A stretch of DNA of 64,000 nucleotides from Solibacillus isronensis (lineage in GTDB: Bacteria > Bacillota > Bacilli > Bacillales_A > Planococcaceae). A program made the translations under genes and the position numbers. The stretch is taken from contig NZ_JAMBOC010000001.1 of the NCBI RefSeq assembly GCF_023715405.1, forward strand, positions 744,001-808,000. Direction: 5' to 3'. How positions within the stretch are numbered: position 1 is the first letter of the stretch; every line of letters begins with the position of its first letter. Of the stretch, positions 60,351 to 64,000 are shown one piece after another. Below the pieces are notes generated by a model. That model worked only from the letters and a program-made list of their open reading frames with translations. It was not told the DNA's origin and did not search any database.

Positions 60351-61601
60351 TTAATGTATAAAGCGAGGCTGTTTCTTTATTAATATTACAAATAAACTTG
60401 CCATGACACAGCAGACACCGGCCATAAAAAATGCCCAAGTATAAGTATTAAAATAGGAATATAACATACCCCCACCATATGCGGCAGTTGCGGCACCTAC
60501 TTGGTGAGATGCAAAAATCCACCCGTAAATAATCGCGCTTTTATGTACTCCAAATATTTGTCTCGAAAGATTGATGGTCGGCGGTACAGTCGCCACCCAA
60601 TCCAATCCGTAAAATACAGTGAAAACAAGGATCCAAGTCAGATTGCCTTCCATTAACGCAAAAGGCAGCAAGACAAGAGAAGCACCTCTAAACAAATAAT
60701 ACCAAAACAGTAGCCAGCGATTATCAATACGATCGGATAGCCAACCGGAAAGTGTTGTTCCTACCATATTGAAAACGCCCATAAATGAAAGCAAGGAAGC
60801 CGCAGTCACGATAGGTATGCCGAAGCTGATACAGTATGAAATAAAATGAGTCCCGACAAGCCCGTTTGTTGAAAAGCCGCAAAAAAAGAAACTTCCTGCC
60901 AATAACCAAAATTCTTTAGCACGTATAGCATCGATCAACCCTTTAAATGCGAGAACAATGGGATTGCCTTTTGATTGATCATCCGCGGCCTCTACTTCCT
61001 CTGTCTGTCCATATGGGAGGATGCCGATTTCTTTTGGTGTGTTTCTCATAAACAAAAAGATGAGGAAAAACATTACAGAACTAATCGTTATAATTAAACC
61101 AATTGCCCATCGCCACGAGTAATTTTCGATGATTGTGGCTAATACAGGGAGGAGTATTAACTGACCCATTGCCGTACTCGCTGTCAGAATCCCTGTTGCA
61201 AGTCCTCTTTTTTCTTTAAACCAGTGATTTGCTACATATGGACTTAAAACTGTTAAAAACAGACTGGAGCCAAGTCCGATAATTACTCCCCAAATAATGA
61301 TCAGTTGCCATGATTGATTCATCAGGAAAATTAATAGAAGACCAATCAGTAACGTCCCCATTGAAGCAAGCATCATTTTCTTTAATCCGAATTTTTGGAG
61401 CAATGCTGCCATGAATGGTCCAGCAAATCCGTAGAAAAACAAGCTGATTCCAAAGGCTAGAGAAATCACTTGACGATTCCAGCCAAACTCTTTTTCAAAA
61501 GGAGTTAAGAAAACTCCTGAGGATGCCATCGCAATCCCGGCGGCAATAATGGAGCAGAATGATATAGCAAGAATAATCCAGCTATAATGAATTTTTTTCA
61601 A
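60351..61601 (-). CDS. MFS transporter, OFA/monocarboxylate type
   Basis: 416 residues with 12 hydrophobic helices. WIILAISFCSIIAAGIAMAS and VFLTPFEKEFGWNRQVISLA are typical of the oxalate/formate antiporter (OFA) and YhjX-like family. GWLSDRIDNRWLLFW is the loop between the halves. Substrate open, probably an organic acid. AGGCGGTG lies before the start. Confidence 0.9.
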   Translation of the reverse strand: MKKIHYSWIILAISFCSIIAAGIAMASSGVFLTPFEKEFGWNRQVISLAFGISLFFYGFAGPFMAALLQKFGLKKMMLASMGTLLIGLLLIFLMNQSWQLIIIWGVIIGLGSSLFLTVLSPYVANHWFKEKRGLATGILTASTAMGQLILLPVLATIIENYSWRWAIGLIITISSVMFFLIFLFMRNTPKEIGILPYGQTEEVEAADDQSKGNPIVLAFKGLIDAIRAKEFWLLAGSFFFCGFSTNGLVGTHFISYCISFGIPIVTAASLLSFMGVFNMVGTTLSGWLSDRIDNRWLLFWYYLFRGASLVLLPFALMEGNLTWILVFTVFYGLDWVATVPPTINLSRQIFGVHKSAIIYGWIFASHQVGAATAAYGGGMLYSYFNTYTWAFFMAGVCCVMASLFVILIKKQPRFIH

Positions 61602-61795
61602 CTGAACACCGCCTTTATTTACTATATTTTAATTTTAAATAGAAATGGATCATATGTAAAATTATATTTTCAGATTGTTTTGAAAATATCGTACGGACTT
61701 TTGCTAACTAAAGATTTCCATATGTTTTATAAATATATTTCTAGGTTCGATTGCATATGTTAGGTAACAACACTAGCAAGGATGTGGTTACATTT

Positions 61796-62059
61796 ATGGA
61801 TAAGGCACTCATTATTATCATTGCTTTAAGAATTATGTCCGGAAGTATAGAATTAACGGCTGCTGCATTAATGTTTAAATTCAATGATTTAGAAAAAGCC
61901 TTTTATATTAATACGCTACTAGCCCTGGTCGGTCCGGTTGTCTTAATTGTGACAACAGCACTAGCATTGCTTGGCCTGGCAGAAAAAATTTCGCTGACAC
62001 GAATAATATGTCTTTTCTGCGGGATTTCCCTCATACTTTTTAGTTTAAAATCTGCATGA
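61796..62059 (+). CDS. yqhV: DUF2619 membrane protein (YqhV-like)
   Basis: 87 residues from the ATG after AAGGATGTGGTTAC; an upstream ATG (61751) lacks a ribosome site. Three membrane helices: ALRIMSGSIELTAAALMFKF, LLALVGPVVLIVTTALALLG and CLFCGISLILFSLK, as in B. subtilis YqhV, a sporulation-associated protein of unknown function. Confidence 0.85.
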   Translation: MDKALIIIIALRIMSGSIELTAAALMFKFNDLEKAFYINTLLALVGPVVLIVTTALALLGLAEKISLTRIICLFCGISLILFSLKSA

Positions 62060-62068
62060 AACATAAAA

Positions 62069-62105
62069 AAGGACCTATGCAGCTATTGCTGTTAGGTCCT
62101 TATTT
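62069..62105. terminator. Bidirectional terminator between convergent genes
   Basis: AAGGACCTA (62069-62077) with TAGGTCCTT (62093-62101). Confidence 0.85.
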
Positions 62106-63335
62106 CTATGTTATTTCTTTTGGCTCAATATCCTCTACTTTGATAAACTTTATAACGAAAAATAGAAGAATAAATCCTAATATACCTGCAGTAATATAGC
62201 TAATATTGAGGTGTTCTTTCATGACAAGTGACATGATAGGCGGACCTGCTGCAACACCGATGAATCTCGCAGAACTATAGAATGAGGATACAGTACCACG
62301 TAATTCTTTTCTAATATTATCCGTAATAATGGTGTCAAGCGCAGGCAATAGAGCACCGATAGCTATTCCGACTACACTTGTGACAATCAGCAAAAGGATG
62401 AGTTTTTTGCTTGTGAACCCGACAAAGATAATGCTGACAGACATTGCAATCAAGGAAAATATAATAATTTTCTTAATTCTGTTTAAATCTCCTTTAATTT
62501 TCCGACCGGAAATATAAGAAGAAATACAGAGAAGTAAAAGCGGGATGGCCAGTACAAAACCTTTCTTAATCCCTTTAATATCATGAACTTTTTCCAGGTT
62601 TTCTGATAAGAAAAATAACATGCCGAATAATATGAGCATAACAAGGACACCGTTAAGGAATACCGTATACAACCATTTTCCTTCGTCTTTAAAAACTTCC
62701 TTTGTATTACGTATAAATTCCTTAAACTTCAAAGGTTCATCCTTATCTTTAGGTACTTTAACAAAGAAGAATATAAGTGCAATGGAAATTAAACTGAGTG
62801 CTGATATAGAAAAGAACGGAAGGAACCATAATATAGCAGCAAAAACTGAGCCTAAAATAGGACTCAATACTTTTCCGAACGTATTTGAAGTTTCTATTAT
62901 CCCTAAAGTTGAACTGATTTTTTCATCGTCATCTTGATAAAGGTCACCTACAAGAGGTAAAACAATTGGCATCGCTCCGGCAGCACCTATACCTTGAATG
63001 ATCCTGCCGATAATAATCATTGTGTAAGGGTCATCCATTTTCCATGAAGCAAAACCTGCGATTAGTCCGCCGATTAAAGCTAAGATCAGACTCGGTAATA
63101 TGACGACTTTCCGGCCAAAGCGGTCAGATAAATAGCCTGCTACGGGAATAAGAAAAATTGCTGCGACTGAATAGCTTGTAATGATCATGCTCGATTGAAA
63201 TGATGTAATTCCGACTTTGTCTTCTAGTATTGGGAGCACTGGAATAAGCATTGAATTTCCTAAAGTCATGATGAGAGGAATAGAAGTCAGACTTACAATA
63301 CACCATATACTTACATGTCCCTTATTTTTATCCAT
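62106..63335 (-). CDS. MFS drug-efflux-type transporter
   Basis: 409 residues from the ATG after GAGGTGTGGTA. About 12 membrane helices; motif A GYLSDRFGRKVVILP in the first cytosolic loop and GRIIQGIGAAGAMPIV (motif C region) mark the 12-helix drug/proton antiporter group (YitG/YmfD-like). A transported drug or siderophore is possible; substrate open. Confidence 0.9.
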   Translation of the reverse strand: MDKNKGHVSIWCIVSLTSIPLIMTLGNSMLIPVLPILEDKVGITSFQSSMIITSYSVAAIFLIPVAGYLSDRFGRKVVILPSLILALIGGLIAGFASWKMDDPYTMIIIGRIIQGIGAAGAMPIVLPLVGDLYQDDDEKISSTLGIIETSNTFGKVLSPILGSVFAAILWFLPFFSISALSLISIALIFFFVKVPKDKDEPLKFKEFIRNTKEVFKDEGKWLYTVFLNGVLVMLILFGMLFFLSENLEKVHDIKGIKKGFVLAIPLLLLCISSYISGRKIKGDLNRIKKIIIFSLIAMSVSIIFVGFTSKKLILLLIVTSVVGIAIGALLPALDTIITDNIRKELRGTVSSFYSSARFIGVAAGPPIMSLVMKEHLNISYITAGILGFILLFFVIKFIKVEDIEPKEIT

Positions 63336-63428
63336 TACCACACCTCGGCTAATTTTATATTTATTTAGGTATGGTTTCCTTTCGTGTACATTTTATACGC
63401 AAGGCTTTTTTTGGCTATGCTCTAACAA

Positions 63429-64000
63429 TTAAAATAACAAATGAAAAGCCTGATTTCCAAAGTAAATGCCGAATCCAATCATAAAGATAGATGAAATAAC
63501 CGTTACAGTTTTCAATAGATTGATGGATAATAATTTGCGAGCGACACTGGACAAAAATGAATATAGAAAATCAACTAATATAATGCCGAGCAATATGGCA
63601 CTGCTTATTATTATGATGTCAAATCCAGAAGCGATACCCGCTGTTTTTGCGAGGATGGATCCATAAATCCCTAGCCAAAAAAGAATTGTTATCGGATTTA
63701 ACAATGACATTAACAATCCAGCTAATAACGAATGTCTCAATCTAACTATTTTGCCGGTTTTAGAGTTCATCTCAATTTTATGTAGAGTGAGTAAGCTTTC
63801 TATCCCTGTATACAAAAGAACAAAGCACCCAAAAGACCATAGTATTGTTTGTAAAAGTATCGAATCAATGAATTTTCCCACTCCAAAATAAACGACGAAC
63901 ATATAGACAATGTCAGTAGTCAAAGCACCAAGACTGAAAAACCAGGCATGAAAAAATCCGTTCTTTAAACCTGTATTTAAAAGGACGTTCTTAACAGGTC
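63429..64000 (-). CDS. LysE family amino-acid exporter (5' end outside window)
   Basis: The frame is open from the window edge (about 190 residues visible). TGLKNGFFHAWFFSLGALTT near the edge matches the LysE signature (GF..GW...GAA..D), and LLMSLLNPITILFWLGIYGS is the conserved N-P helix. Exports an amino acid or related solute across the membrane. The first membrane helix and start lie beyond position 64000. Confidence 0.85.
   Translation of the reverse strand, partial: PVKNVLLNTGLKNGFFHAWFFSLGALTTDIVYMFVVYFGVGKFIDSILLQTILWSFGCFVLLYTGIESLLTLHKIEMNSKTGKIVRLRHSLLAGLLMSLLNPITILFWLGIYGSILAKTAGIASGFDIIIISSAILLGIILVDFLYSFLSSVARKLLSINLLKTVTVISSIFMIGFGIYFGNQAFHLLF

Overview
The window is low-GC Gram-positive, spore-former DNA. 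Support comes from a truncated GerA-type germination subunit, a CotF-type coat protein, Bacillus families such as DUF3219/YkvR and DUF2619/YqhV, strong AGGAGG ribosome sites and frequent TTG starts. Gene content suits Bacillaceae/Planococcaceae (Lysinibacillus/Solibacillus-like); the genus is inference.

Layout. 1-6.1 kb is ordinary chromosome: the end of a flavin monooxygenase, a DUF3219 and luciferase-like oxidoreductase pair, a histidine phosphatase and a large catalase. 6.1-24.3 kb is an AT-rich mosaic of mostly single-gene units: small lipoproteins, NUDIX hydrolases, an acetyltransferase, DUF402, a cupin and an orphan sensor kinase. It is interspersed with about 18 full, partial or end-only copies of a roughly 72-bp palindromic repeat (repeat A) and a second hairpin-bearing family (repeat B). 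Several genes here are decayed. Within it, 19.8-23.0 kb holds a spore-coat/alcohol dehydrogenase operon and the truncated gerA. 24.9-26.3 kb is gene debris.

26.735-45.813 kb is a 19.1-kb integrated element. It is bounded by 43-bp copies of the 3' half of a tRNA gene and by about 500-bp direct repeats that each carry a 3' fragment of the same tyrosine integrase. Its main operon (27.4-42.0 kb) encodes a TerY-like vWA protein, a PP2C phosphatase, an atypical Ser/Thr kinase with a zinc knuckle, a UPF1-like SF1 helicase, a protein with a C-terminal HEPN-like motif, a coiled-coil McrB-like AAA+ ATPase, a DUF2357/McrC-like zinc-ribbon protein and a 772-residue coiled-coil protein. A second unit (42.3-45.1 kb) encodes a YaaW-like membrane protein and a PD-(D/E)XK-like protein with a glycine-rich hydrophobic segment. 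I read this as a phospho-regulated, nucleic-acid-directed stress or anti-phage system. It is the most interesting part of the window.

45.8-64 kb is again largely core-like: a tRNA-Val-like gene, Ste24-type protease, acetyltransferases, a small kinase-like protein, HIT, DUF402 and VOC proteins, an AraC regulator, a serine hydrolase, a complete IS3-family element inserted into a 21-bp-phased short-repeat array, a DMT exporter, a cell-wall amidase, two MFS transporters, YqhV and the start of a LysE exporter.

Coordinates and motifs were read by eye. Family calls rest on motif recognition, not database searches.
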